Origin: JAHEJB01 sp041748175
GTDB taxonomy: Bacteria; Bacteroidota; Rhodothermia; Rhodothermales; Rubricoccaceae
Assembly (NCBI GenBank): GCA_041748175.1
Contig: JBGTDU010000034.1
Location: forward strand, 1-21,112
Reading direction: 5' to 3'
Length of the DNA stretch: 21,112 nucleotides
A program made the position numbers and the translations under genes. Under the pieces are notes generated by a model. That model was not told the origin of the DNA. It saw nothing but the letters and a program-made list of their open reading frames with translations, and ran no database searches. Numbering within the stretch: the first letter of the stretch is position 1; each line of letters begins with the position of its first letter. Shown one piece after another: positions 15,216 through 21,112 of the stretch.

Positions 15216-16913
15216 CTACGTCTGGATGACGCCCGGATTGAATCGCGGGATCTCCGGGTTGTGATCGGCCAGTTCGATGCCGGTTGAAATCCACCGGCGG
15301 GTTGTCACCGGGTCGATGATTTCATCCACCCACAGACGAGCGGCGGCATAGTAGGGGCTCATTTGTTCTTCGTAGCGGGCCTCTATTTCGCGGAGCATGG
15401 CGTTCTGGTCGTCCTCAGAGAGTTCTCGCCCCTGCTTCTTCAACTTCGAGGTCTGAATTTGTAGGAGTGTCTTCGCCGCCTGCGAACCGCCCATCACGGC
15501 GATTTGCGCGGAGGGCCACGCGAAGATCAGCCGTGGGTCGTAGGCCTTTCCGCAAAGCGCGTAATTGCCAGCGCCGAATGAGTTGCCGACGATAACCGTG
15601 AACTTGGGCACGACCGAGTTGGCGACAGCATTGACGAGTTTCGCGCCATCCTTGATGATGCCGCCCTGCTCGGCACGGGTGCCCACCATGAAGCCGGTCA
15701 CGTCCTGGATGAACAGGAGGGGAATGCGTTTTTGGTTGCAGTTCATGATAAACCGCGCTGCCTTGTCGGCCGAATCGGAGTAGATGACGCCGCCCACCTG
15801 CATCTCGGGCGGCTTGCCTTTCGTCGCCTGGGCAAGCACCACCTTTCGCTGGCTGGCTACGACTCCCACGCTCCATCCGTCTATTCGGGCGTAACCTGTC
15901 AAGAGCGTCTGGCCAAAACCTGCTTTGTATTCCGTCCACGAATCCGCGTCCACGATGCGGGCAAGGACATCGCGCATGTCGTAGGGCTGGGTTCGACTGT
16001 CGGGCATCACGCCGTACAGTTCCGCGGCGTCATACATCGGTTCAACAGATTGCACGCGATCAAAGCCCGCCCGATCCTGCGGGCCGAGCTTGGAAACAAG
16101 ATCGCGGATCGTGGCCAGGCACGTTTCGTCGTCCGGCATTCTATAGTCCGTGACGCCGCTGATGTCCGAGTGCGTCGCCGCGCCGCCAAGCGTTTCGGAA
16201 TCCGTTTCCTCGCCAATAGCGGCTTTGACAAGGAACGGCCCCGCGAGAAATACCGAGCCCGTACCGTCCACGATTAGCGCTTCGTCGGACATGATCGGGA
16301 GATACGCGCCGCCAGCCACGCAGGAGCCCATAATGGCGGAAATCTGCGGGACACCCAGCGAACTCAGCCGCGCGTTGTTTCGGAAGATGCGCCCGAAGTG
16401 CTCCTTGTCCGGGAATATTTCGTCTTGCGTTGGCAGATAGACTCCCGCTGAATCGACCAGGTAAATGATCGGGACGCGGTTTTCCAGTGCGATTTCCTGC
16501 GCGCGGAGATTCTTCTTAACGGTGATCGGAAACCACGCGCCTGCTTTCACGGTGGCGTCGTTGGCAACGATCAGACACAGCCTCTCGTGGATGCGCCCAA
16601 ATCCCATCACCGTGCCTGCCGCAGGGCATCCGCCTTCCTCCTCGTACATCCCCCGCCCTGCAAACAGACCGAGCTCCATAAACTCGGAGCCGTCATCAAC
16701 CAGAGCGGCGACACGCTCCCGAGCGGTCAGCTTGCCACGGGCATGCTCACGCTCTACGTACTTCTCACCTCCACCCCGCCGAACCTCGGCGGCACGGGCT
16801 TCCAGATCTTCGAGCAGCCGCCTGGAATAGGCCACCCGCGCAACGTAGGAATCGCTTTCGCCCAGGGGCGAACCGAGCGGAAACGTGGGCATTTTGCTCT
16901 GGACTTCGGTCAT
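15216..16913 (-). CDS. acyl-CoA carboxylase carboxyltransferase (beta) subunit, MccB-like
   Basis: Biotin-dependent carboxyltransferase that moves carboxylate from carboxybiotin to an acyl-CoA. Key boxes: HARGKLTARERVAALVD near the N-terminus, IVANDATVKAGAWFPITVKK, IIYLVDSAGVYLPTQDE, FGRIFRNNARLSSLGVPQI, MGSCVAGGAYLPIMSDE, LGGAATHSDISGVTDY, then the second crotonase half with FIQDVTGFMVGTRAE and FGAGNYALCGKAYDPR. PTQDEIFPDKEHFGRIF and ANDATVKAG are characteristic of methylcrotonyl-CoA carboxylase beta (leucine degradation), but propionyl- or geranyl-CoA use is not excluded. Start 16913 (MTEVQSKMPTF) gives 565 aa; 16892 is an alternative, and extending to 17003 adds non-conserved sequence. No biotin carboxylase (alpha) gene is in the window. 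Confidence 0.88.
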   Translation of the reverse strand: MTEVQSKMPTFPLGSPLGESDSYVARVAYSRRLLEDLEARAAEVRRGGGEKYVEREHARGKLTARERVAALVDDGSEFMELGLFAGRGMYEEEGGCPAAGTVMGFGRIHERLCLIVANDATVKAGAWFPITVKKNLRAQEIALENRVPIIYLVDSAGVYLPTQDEIFPDKEHFGRIFRNNARLSSLGVPQISAIMGSCVAGGAYLPIMSDEALIVDGTGSVFLAGPFLVKAAIGEETDSETLGGAATHSDISGVTDYRMPDDETCLATIRDLVSKLGPQDRAGFDRVQSVEPMYDAAELYGVMPDSRTQPYDMRDVLARIVDADSWTEYKAGFGQTLLTGYARIDGWSVGVVASQRKVVLAQATKGKPPEMQVGGVIYSDSADKAARFIMNCNQKRIPLLFIQDVTGFMVGTRAEQGGIIKDGAKLVNAVANSVVPKFTVIVGNSFGAGNYALCGKAYDPRLIFAWPSAQIAVMGGSQAAKTLLQIQTSKLKKQGRELSEDDQNAMLREIEARYEEQMSPYYAAARLWVDEIIDPVTTRRWISTGIELADHNPEIPRFNPGVIQT

Positions 16914-17049
16914 GGGCGATACAATGTGCGACCTCCTCGATCGGCCTGAAACTACCAGTTTCGCGATGGCCGGGTCGTCGCATATCGCCCTCGACTGAAA
17001 CAAGAACGCCCGACGCAGCGGGTGTCATTGCGGATGAAGGGCGTCGACG

Positions 17050-17238
17050 CTAAATGAGCGTGGCCATCTTTTGCATGATCACGGTGCGATCCTCACCCGT
17101 GGCCTCATGGATGATGGTAACCATTTCGCCTAGATCACCTCGAGCCTTCTTCATGTCCGACTCGTCAAGGTCGCCCCATACCGAACATATTTGCGTTTTG
17201 ACACGATCCCAGTTTGACTCCATTCTCTCTTTACTCAT
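17050..17238 (-). CDS. small CsbD-like stress protein
   Basis: A 62 aa hydrophilic, helical protein with the CsbD-like arrangement: an N-terminal NWDRVKTQICSVWGDLDESDMKKARGDLGEMV, where W-K/V-W-G-L-D-D marks the family. Such proteins are induced by general stress in many bacteria; the molecular role is unknown. The start at 17238 (MSKERMESNWD) is supported by GAGGG, 4 nt upstream on the minus strand (17243-17247); reading further upstream adds 14 non-family residues. The tail (HEATGEDRTVIMQKMATLI) is longer than usual for the family. It lies 136 nt upstream of the carboxylase start on the same strand. Confidence 0.75.
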   Translation of the reverse strand: MSKERMESNWDRVKTQICSVWGDLDESDMKKARGDLGEMVTIIHEATGEDRTVIMQKMATLI

Positions 17239-17576
17239 ACGTCCCTCGCGTAATTGACAGGGTCCTGCACCGCCCGACAAACGATAGACAGAAGGTGGTT
17301 CCCAAGGTTCGTTAACAACGTAAAAGATACGCGATTGGGCCGCCGCCCAAAGTGAAGAGCCGATCCGAAAACGTCGAAGGCGAGGTTCTGGAACGCTAGC
17401 AGGTTGTTGATTTATTCAACCGTGGGCGAGGCGAGCGGATCTTGGTCGAGATCAAGGCGCGAGATCGCAGTCGTATTGGTGATCCGGCGAGATTCTCGCA
17501 ACGCTGAGATCGAACAAGAGCCGCCGCCGCAGATAGGAGGAATAGTTCAACAGCCTGATAGGGGTCTCTGTCGGAC
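17239..17576. other. 338 nt intergenic region, mobile-element debris
   Basis: From the CsbD-like start to the end of the next gene. It contains the presumed csbD promoter, a hairpin TTGGGC-CGCC-GCCCAA (17335-17350) with no T-run, and then the MITE-like element and the short tag. No coding sequence was found. Confidence 0.6.
17397..17560. mobile_element. MITE-like non-coding element with terminal inverted repeats
   Basis: About 164 bp bounded by TAGCAGGTTGTTGA (17397-17410) and TCAACAGCCTGATA (17547-17560). The ends are inverted repeats, matching at 12 of 14 positions. Inside, TCTTGGTCGA (17440-17449) pairs with TCGAACAAGA (17510-17519) save one base, and GCGAGA (17459-17464) with TCTCGC (17494-17499), so the whole element can fold as one imperfect hairpin. 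The CAGGCTGTTGAA-type end is one I associate with the termini of common insertion sequences. It has no reading frame, so it would need a transposase supplied elsewhere. Confidence 0.65.
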
Positions 17577-17582
17577 TTAGGC
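17559..17582. repeat. short interspersed tag at a gene end (copy 2)
   Basis: TAGGGGTCTCTGTCGGACTTAGGC matches copy 1 at 10371-10392 except for a CT insertion. The TTA at 17577-17579, part of the tag, is the stop codon (TAA on the minus strand) of the neighbouring 235 aa gene. It abuts the MITE-like element directly. Confidence 0.6.
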
Positions 17583-18284
17583 CTCGCCGTGGTCGCTGAT
17601 CATCCGAAGCAATTTTCGCTTCGCGATCGGAAGCATCGTGGCTTCCAAAGGAAACGCGACATCGGCGGCGAGACGGAACGTTGCGGGTACGGGCAGATCG
17701 GGGTATCGCTCAACCAACAGGTCTTTCCATATTCCTGGTGGGGCGAGCGGATGAAGGTCGGCTGCAACAGGTTTTGTTCGGAGGCTGCGGTACTTGCCGT
17801 CCTCTCCCGTAAGGGCCGACATGGTGTAGCGCAGCACAAAGACTTGTCCGTCTTCGTCGTGAAGGATGAGATAGCCTTCGTCTTGATAGGCGGGCACCAC
17901 GCCGACGGCCTGCAGCTCGGCGTGTTCATCCACAAACTCGAACAGCGTGCGTCCTTCTTCAATGGCCTCGGTAAGATGAGGCAACGCCCAATGCGCCAGA
18001 TCCTCCGCGAGCAGGGGTGCGGCACTTTCTGGAGGATCAAAAATCACCTCTTTCGATTCCCAATCGATTCCTTTGATTCGGCCGGCATGGCCTGCACGAA
18101 ACTGCTCCACGCCGTCCAGGAAATCGCGCAAGGCTCGCCGAAGACGGATGAGATCGGCCAGATGCGGGTAGACCTGACTCCGAACAAAGGCCGTGTGCGC
18201 TTCCTTCACACCCGCCAGGACGCGGTAGCGGGCTGCTTCGGCATCGGTGGCGGCGGCAAAGAGGTCAAGGTGCAAACCGGACAT
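17577..18284 (-). CDS. uncharacterised 235 aa protein
   Basis: I do not recognise a family. The product is hydrophilic and acidic, with no signal peptide or membrane segment, so it is probably cytoplasmic. The first half (residues 1-75) looks helical with many Leu/Ala/Arg (ARYRVLAGVKEAHTAFVRSQ, LRRALRDFLDGVEQF). The second half has alternating hydrophobic strands (GVVPAYQDEGYLILHDEDGQ, VFVLRYTMSALTGEDGKYRSL), suggesting a small alpha/beta domain, and the C-terminus turns basic (IAKRKLLRMIS). Start ATG 18284 has AGGA 8 nt upstream. The stop lies within a short repeated tag, so the last residues (HGEA) may have been altered by insertion. It is co-oriented with the T9SS protein gene upstream, 143 nt away. 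Confidence 0.72.
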   Translation of the reverse strand: MSGLHLDLFAAATDAEAARYRVLAGVKEAHTAFVRSQVYPHLADLIRLRRALRDFLDGVEQFRAGHAGRIKGIDWESKEVIFDPPESAAPLLAEDLAHWALPHLTEAIEEGRTLFEFVDEHAELQAVGVVPAYQDEGYLILHDEDGQVFVLRYTMSALTGEDGKYRSLRTKPVAADLHPLAPPGIWKDLLVERYPDLPVPATFRLAADVAFPLEATMLPIAKRKLLRMISDHGEA

Positions 18285-18427
18285 GAAGAAGTTCCTCGCT
18301 GGGGGGACGAACGGGGACGCGGAGCCCCGGAGCCTGAACTCCGAATCACCGCTCGGCCGTAACTACGACCACCTTCACGCAAATTGCAAATTTCCTGCCG
18401 GGGAGGTCGGTGGTCGGATCCGCTGAT

Positions 18428-20179
18428 CTAGCGGACCACTGTAAGTCGGCACGCGACCGACAAGTTGGTGTCGCCTTCCACCCGGACCAGGTACACCGCG
18501 GCCGGAAGCCGCGCGGTCGGGAACGAAAACGCCGACACGCCGCCGGGCAACTCACCCTCGAAAATGCGTGCAACCTCCCGCCCCAGCACGTCATACACGA
18601 CGATGCGAACGTATCCGGAACGAACGAGTGTCAGCCCAATCGTCGCCTCGCCCCGCACCGGATTCGGATGTACGGACAACGTTGCCGAGACCTCCGGCGC
18701 TTCCGGCTCGTTCGCCGTGCCGACGCTCGAATCGTAGATGAACACCGCGCCCGCCGAAGGCGCCGCCAGATCGCTCAGGAAAGCTCCCACCAAGGCCTGC
18801 CCCACCAACGGGCCGCCCGGCCCCGGGCCGACGAGCGCGACCGAATAGCCGAACGCATCGAACGCGACGCCGTCGGCGCCCGTCTCGTAGCGCGCGCGGT
18901 GGCTCCACACGCCCGTGGTTGAACGAACGTACAGGTCCGACGCACCGGGTGGGATGTCCGGGCCGGGATCAAATGTTTGCCCCGCGATTGCCAGCACGGT
19001 GCCTTCAAGATCGCCCTCACCCGGGCCGACCACGCGCAGGTCCACTGACCCACCCCATCGGCCCTCGAAGCGCGGATCGGTGGGGCACAGCCGTGTCTCA
19101 AACGTCCAGCTGAAACCGGTCGGCGCACTAACATCCACCTCCCGCCGGTAGACGTACGACGACCCGCCGTTGATAGCCCCGCAGATGCCGTGGTCGGGGG
19201 CGCCAACGTAGAGCAGGGCCTCACCTGCACTCCCACCCGGCAGGGGAATGACCGCCACTTCGTCGCCAAACTCGGCAAGGTCACCATCGGTGGGGCTGGC
19301 ATCGGGGGCAGTTAGTTCTTCCTCGACGGTCCAGATTCCGGTGGCACCGTCCCGCACGTAGGCATACACGGCCCCATCCCTGGCTCCGGTGCGCGGGTGT
19401 TGTCGTGCGCCGATCAGCGCCAGTGCATCTCCCGCCTGCCCGCCGCCGGGGACCGTGAACGGCGCGGGCAGGAGCGCTACCGACGCACCGAACTCGTCGC
19501 CTTCCAGCCCATCCGGCGCCAGAATCCGGGCCTCCATCTGCCAGGCGTTCGGGCCGGGCGGTACGCCCTGTGGGCGGACGAAAGCGTACGCGCTACCCTC
19601 GCGGGACCCTCCCGATGGGTCGTCGCCACCGTTCTGTGCGCCGACGAAGATCAACTCCTCACCGCTGGAAAACAATAACCCCGTGTGGGCACAGCCAAAG
19701 CAGGCACTACCGTTTCCTGGCTTCTGTATACCATCCAGGAAGGCCTCCACCTCCCACGTACCCAATGCCTGGTTTCGACGCCACACCGTGATATCGCCAG
19801 CGTCTCCGACTGTGGCGACACTCCCATCAACGCTCGGAAAAAGCCTGGGCTCTCCAACATTTCCACCTTGGGGAGTGGCGTGACCAAGCGAGTCTTCAGG
19901 CAACCATCTTTCTGCAATCGTGTCATATCTGAAGACGTAATTGGCATGATCGGGCTGACGGCCCACCTCAAGCACTGCGAGGCGCGTCTGCCCATCGTCA
20001 AAAACTTGCGGATCTGAGGCGACATCCAAATCGAAGGCGAACCCACAGGACGAACATGGCGTAGGGGCGAAGAGCGTGTCGAGCGGATTCGGTTGAGCAC
20101 AGATAGCATTCGTCGAAAAAAAGGCACAGGTGACGATAAACCACGAACGCAGATTTTGACTGGAAGATATTTTTTTCAC
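18428..20179 (-). CDS. secreted FG-GAP-like protein with T9SS sorting domain
   Basis: A 583 aa exported protein. After a signal-type N-terminus (KKISSSQNLRSWFIVTCAFFSTNAICAQ) come repeats of the integrin/FG-GAP beta-propeller kind: GDEFGASVALLP, AEFGDEVAVIPLPG, RWGGSVDLRVVGPG and DAFGYSVALVGPG, each followed by a strand ending in YAYVR, YVYRR, LYVRS or IFIYD. The last 83 residues (501-583) are a type A C-terminal domain of type IX secretion: HPNPVRG, IVVYDVLGREVARIF, LPAAVYLVRV. The protein should therefore be surface-attached or released. Cys pairs (CSSCG, CFGCAH) could form disulfides made by the VKOR-DsbA system. The start is GTG 20179. Its 18723-18858 stretch is identical to a second gene at the right edge. 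Confidence 0.88.
   Translation of the reverse strand: MKKISSSQNLRSWFIVTCAFFSTNAICAQPNPLDTLFAPTPCSSCGFAFDLDVASDPQVFDDGQTRLAVLEVGRQPDHANYVFRYDTIAERWLPEDSLGHATPQGGNVGEPRLFPSVDGSVATVGDAGDITVWRRNQALGTWEVEAFLDGIQKPGNGSACFGCAHTGLLFSSGEELIFVGAQNGGDDPSGGSREGSAYAFVRPQGVPPGPNAWQMEARILAPDGLEGDEFGASVALLPAPFTVPGGGQAGDALALIGARQHPRTGARDGAVYAYVRDGATGIWTVEEELTAPDASPTDGDLAEFGDEVAVIPLPGGSAGEALLYVGAPDHGICGAINGGSSYVYRREVDVSAPTGFSWTFETRLCPTDPRFEGRWGGSVDLRVVGPGEGDLEGTVLAIAGQTFDPGPDIPPGASDLYVRSTTGVWSHRARYETGADGVAFDAFGYSVALVGPGPGGPLVGQALVGAFLSDLAAPSAGAVFIYDSSVGTANEPEAPEVSATLSVHPNPVRGEATIGLTLVRSGYVRIVVYDVLGREVARIFEGELPGGVSAFSFPTARLPAAVYLVRVEGDTNLSVACRLTVVR
18723..18858. repeat. 136-bp perfect duplicate, copy 1
   Basis: Every base matches 20977-21112 in the same orientation. 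It encodes the last FG-GAP-like segment of the 583 aa protein (from about DAFGYSVALVGPG to FIYDSS). The identity stops at the linker before the sorting domain and continues to the window edge on the other side. Confidence 0.95.
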
Positions 20180-20220
20180 CGGAGGTTACGTTTTGCGATC
20201 AAAACTGTCTAAGAGGGAAC

Positions 20221-20249
20221 TTGACAAAAACGCCGACCAGCGCTAACCC
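20221..20249 (+). promoter_or_regulatory. possible promoter for the 174 aa gene
   Basis: TTGACA (20221-20226), a 17 nt spacer, then TAACCC (20244-20249). The -35 element is perfect but the -10 is poor for a housekeeping sigma factor, and Bacteroidota often use other consensus sequences. It is 71 nt upstream of the ATG at 20321. Confidence 0.3.
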
Positions 20250-20307
20250 TAACAGACGGGCTGGCCCGGACAACGTAACCATTCTCCCCCCTTTTCATTC
20301 AACCCTC

Positions 20308-20314
20308 AAGGAGG
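20308..20314 (+). promoter_or_regulatory. strong Shine-Dalgarno of the 174 aa gene
   Basis: AAGGAGG lies 6 nt before the ATG at 20321. It is the best ribosome binding site in the window and stands out because most genes here have none; it is the main evidence that the small gene is real. Confidence 0.75.
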
Positions 20315-20320
20315 TCCATC

Positions 20321-20845
20321 ATGGCCGATACCATTGACGGCACCATCGCGGTAATGCGCGCTATGAATCCAAACGACATCGGCGACCCGGGCATCGAGAA
20401 TGGACAGATTTTTCGCTCGCGTGAGACCTCGGAACCGAAACGCGAAAGCATTTTTGTCTGGGACCCAACGACCTACGTAGGACCATTATATGAGAGTGGC
20501 GAGCCGAATGCCGACGACGAAGTTCCGCGATACGTAGGCTTCCCACCGGATATCGACACGATGCGAAATGGCTCACGAGGCGTCTGGCGGTGGGTGGACC
20601 CGCCGAAGGGTGAGATCGATGCTACACGCGTCTACGGCATCAGCCCGGATTCCAGCGCCGAAAAACAAACCCCGTCTACTAATGCACAACTGTTATCGTT
20701 CGAGCCACCGTCGCAGCAAACTCTCCCATCGCACGCACAACATATACGCCCGCAGGGACGCCCCCCGTCGATAATGAGAGTTCTGACACACCTCTGGGAA
20801 GATCGCCATCGAAGACCCGCGCCACCTCCCTACCCAACACGTTGA
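20321..20845 (+). CDS. uncharacterised protein, 3' part doubtful
   Basis: The ATG at 20321 follows a strong AAGGAGG. The first about 118 residues look like a genuine hydrophilic, acidic protein (MADTIDGTIAVMRAMNPNDI, VWDPTTYVGPLYESGEPNAD, RGVWRWVDPPKGEIDATRVY) with several Trp and Tyr; no signal peptide and no family that I recognise. The last about 55 residues turn Arg/Pro-rich (HIRPQGRPPSIMRV, HRRPAPPPYPTR) and overlap, antisense, the 3' end of the T9SS gene at 20679. That composition is what antisense of a GC-rich gene gives, so the original 3' end may have been lost by recombination, or the gene ends earlier through a frameshift. The start is well supported, the end is not. Confidence 0.55.
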   Translation: MADTIDGTIAVMRAMNPNDIGDPGIENGQIFRSRETSEPKRESIFVWDPTTYVGPLYESGEPNADDEVPRYVGFPPDIDTMRNGSRGVWRWVDPPKGEIDATRVYGISPDSSAEKQTPSTNAQLLSFEPPSQQTLPSHAQHIRPQGRPPSIMRVLTHLWEDRHRRPAPPPYPTR

Positions 20846-21112
20846 AGATGGCTACCCGGACGTACCCCGACCGCGAGAGCACCAGCCGAATGCGGGCGTA
20901 CTCGCGAATAGGGTTGGGGAAAACCGACAACCTCGTTTCCAAAACGCCCGGCCCTTCCGGCTCGCTCGTCGTCGCCACGCTCGAATCGTAGATGAACACC
21001 GCGCCCGCCGAAGGCGCCGCCAGATCGCTCAGGAAAGCTCCCACCAAGGCCTGCCCCACCAACGGGCCGCCCGGCCCCGGGCCGACGAGCGCGACCGAAT
21101 AGCCGAACGCAT
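20679..21112 (-). CDS. second T9SS protein, C-terminal part (runs off the right edge)
   Basis: Only the last about 144 residues are in the window. They contain the final FG-GAP-like segment (FGYSVALVGPGPGGPLVGQ, FLSDLAAPSAGAVFIYDSS), identical at DNA level to the 583 aa protein. A type A sorting domain follows: FPNPIREYARIRLVLSRSGY, VRVAIFNVLGREVARVF, VPAGVYVVRA, ending TITVVH. The sorting domain is clearly related to, but diverged from, the neighbour's (NPVRG versus NPIRE, VVYDVLGREVA versus AIFNVLGREVA). The stop is TAG at 20681-20679. The gene is co-oriented with the first paralogue, with the small plus-strand gene between them. Confidence 0.85.
   Translation of the reverse strand, partial: AFGYSVALVGPGPGGPLVGQALVGAFLSDLAAPSAGAVFIYDSSVATTSEPEGPGVLETRLSVFPNPIREYARIRLVLSRSGYVRVAIFNVLGREVARVFDGDLPRGVSELSLSTGGVPAGVYVVRAMGEFAATVARTITVVH
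20977..21112. repeat. 136-bp perfect duplicate, copy 2 (continues past the edge)
   Basis: Identical to 18723-18858 and cut by the window end, so the true repeat may be longer. Left of 20977 the two genes diverge at once (linker CGTCGTCGCC versus CGCCGTGCCG). Confidence 0.95.

Noticed and set aside
17335..17350. Terminator at TTGGGC-CGCC-GCCCAA
   Set aside because: The hairpin is perfect but short, with no T-run on either strand, so it is noted only as a palindrome.
10371..17582. 7.2 kb composite transposon bounded by the two tags
   Set aside because: The enclosed genes are ordinary core genes, no transposase or integrase is present, and the tags are short and imperfect.
1..21112. tRNA, rRNA or riboswitch genes
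   Set aside because: I looked for T-loop-like motifs and conserved RNA cores in the gaps and found none that could fold properly.

Overview
The window comes from a GC-rich bacterium of the Bacteroidota/Rhodothermota side of the tree, most likely Rhodothermota. The signs are type IX secretion (T9SS) type A sorting domains at the ends of two secreted proteins, a TonB-dependent receptor with an N-terminal carboxypeptidase-regulatory-like domain, a bacillithiol gene (bshA), a long LptF/LptG-type permease, and many starts (GTG, TTG, ATG) without a recognisable Shine-Dalgarno sequence. The taxonomic call is inference from gene content; no rRNA or tRNA gene was seen.

Layout. Left part (1-3331): era converges on pdxB with a 5 nt gap; a 316 nt gap leads to a secreted SleB-type cell wall hydrolase that ends at a clear intrinsic terminator. 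Middle left (3409-7640): a lipoprotein of the endonuclease/exonuclease/phosphatase superfamily carrying an EF-hand-like loop, then a tight three-gene unit with 4 nt and 1 nt overlaps: bshA, an unrecognised protein with phosphotransferase (APH-like) motifs, and a DJ-1/PfpI-type lipoprotein. Next (7713-10373): a small exported His/Cys-rich protein followed by a TonB-dependent receptor, which looks like a metal uptake pair.

Right part: a metallo-beta-lactamase-fold hydrolase whose start abuts sixteen contiguous 7-bp repeats; an LptF/LptG permease bracketed on both sides by a REP-like palindrome (three copies); rsmI; a VKOR-DsbA fusion for disulfide formation; an acyl-CoA carboxylase beta subunit of the MccB type; and a small CsbD-like stress protein. 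A MITE-like hairpin element with terminal inverted repeats sits at 17397-17560. Next to it lies a short tag that also occurs at 10371; in both places the tag supplies the stop codon of the adjacent gene. The right end holds an unrecognised 235 aa protein, a 583 aa FG-GAP-like secreted T9SS protein, an unrecognised small plus-strand gene with a strong ribosome binding site, and the 3' part of a second T9SS protein. The two T9SS genes share 136 bp of perfect identity that stops sharply at the junction with the sorting domain.

Functional theme: much of the window serves the cell envelope and thiol/redox balance (bacillithiol, VKOR-DsbA, DJ-1 lipoprotein, metal uptake, LPS export, wall hydrolase, T9SS cargo), mixed with housekeeping genes (era, pdxB, rsmI). 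The best candidates for undescribed biology are the bshA/kinase-like/DJ-1 operon, the heptamer and palindrome repeats around lptF, and the recombining T9SS paralogues.
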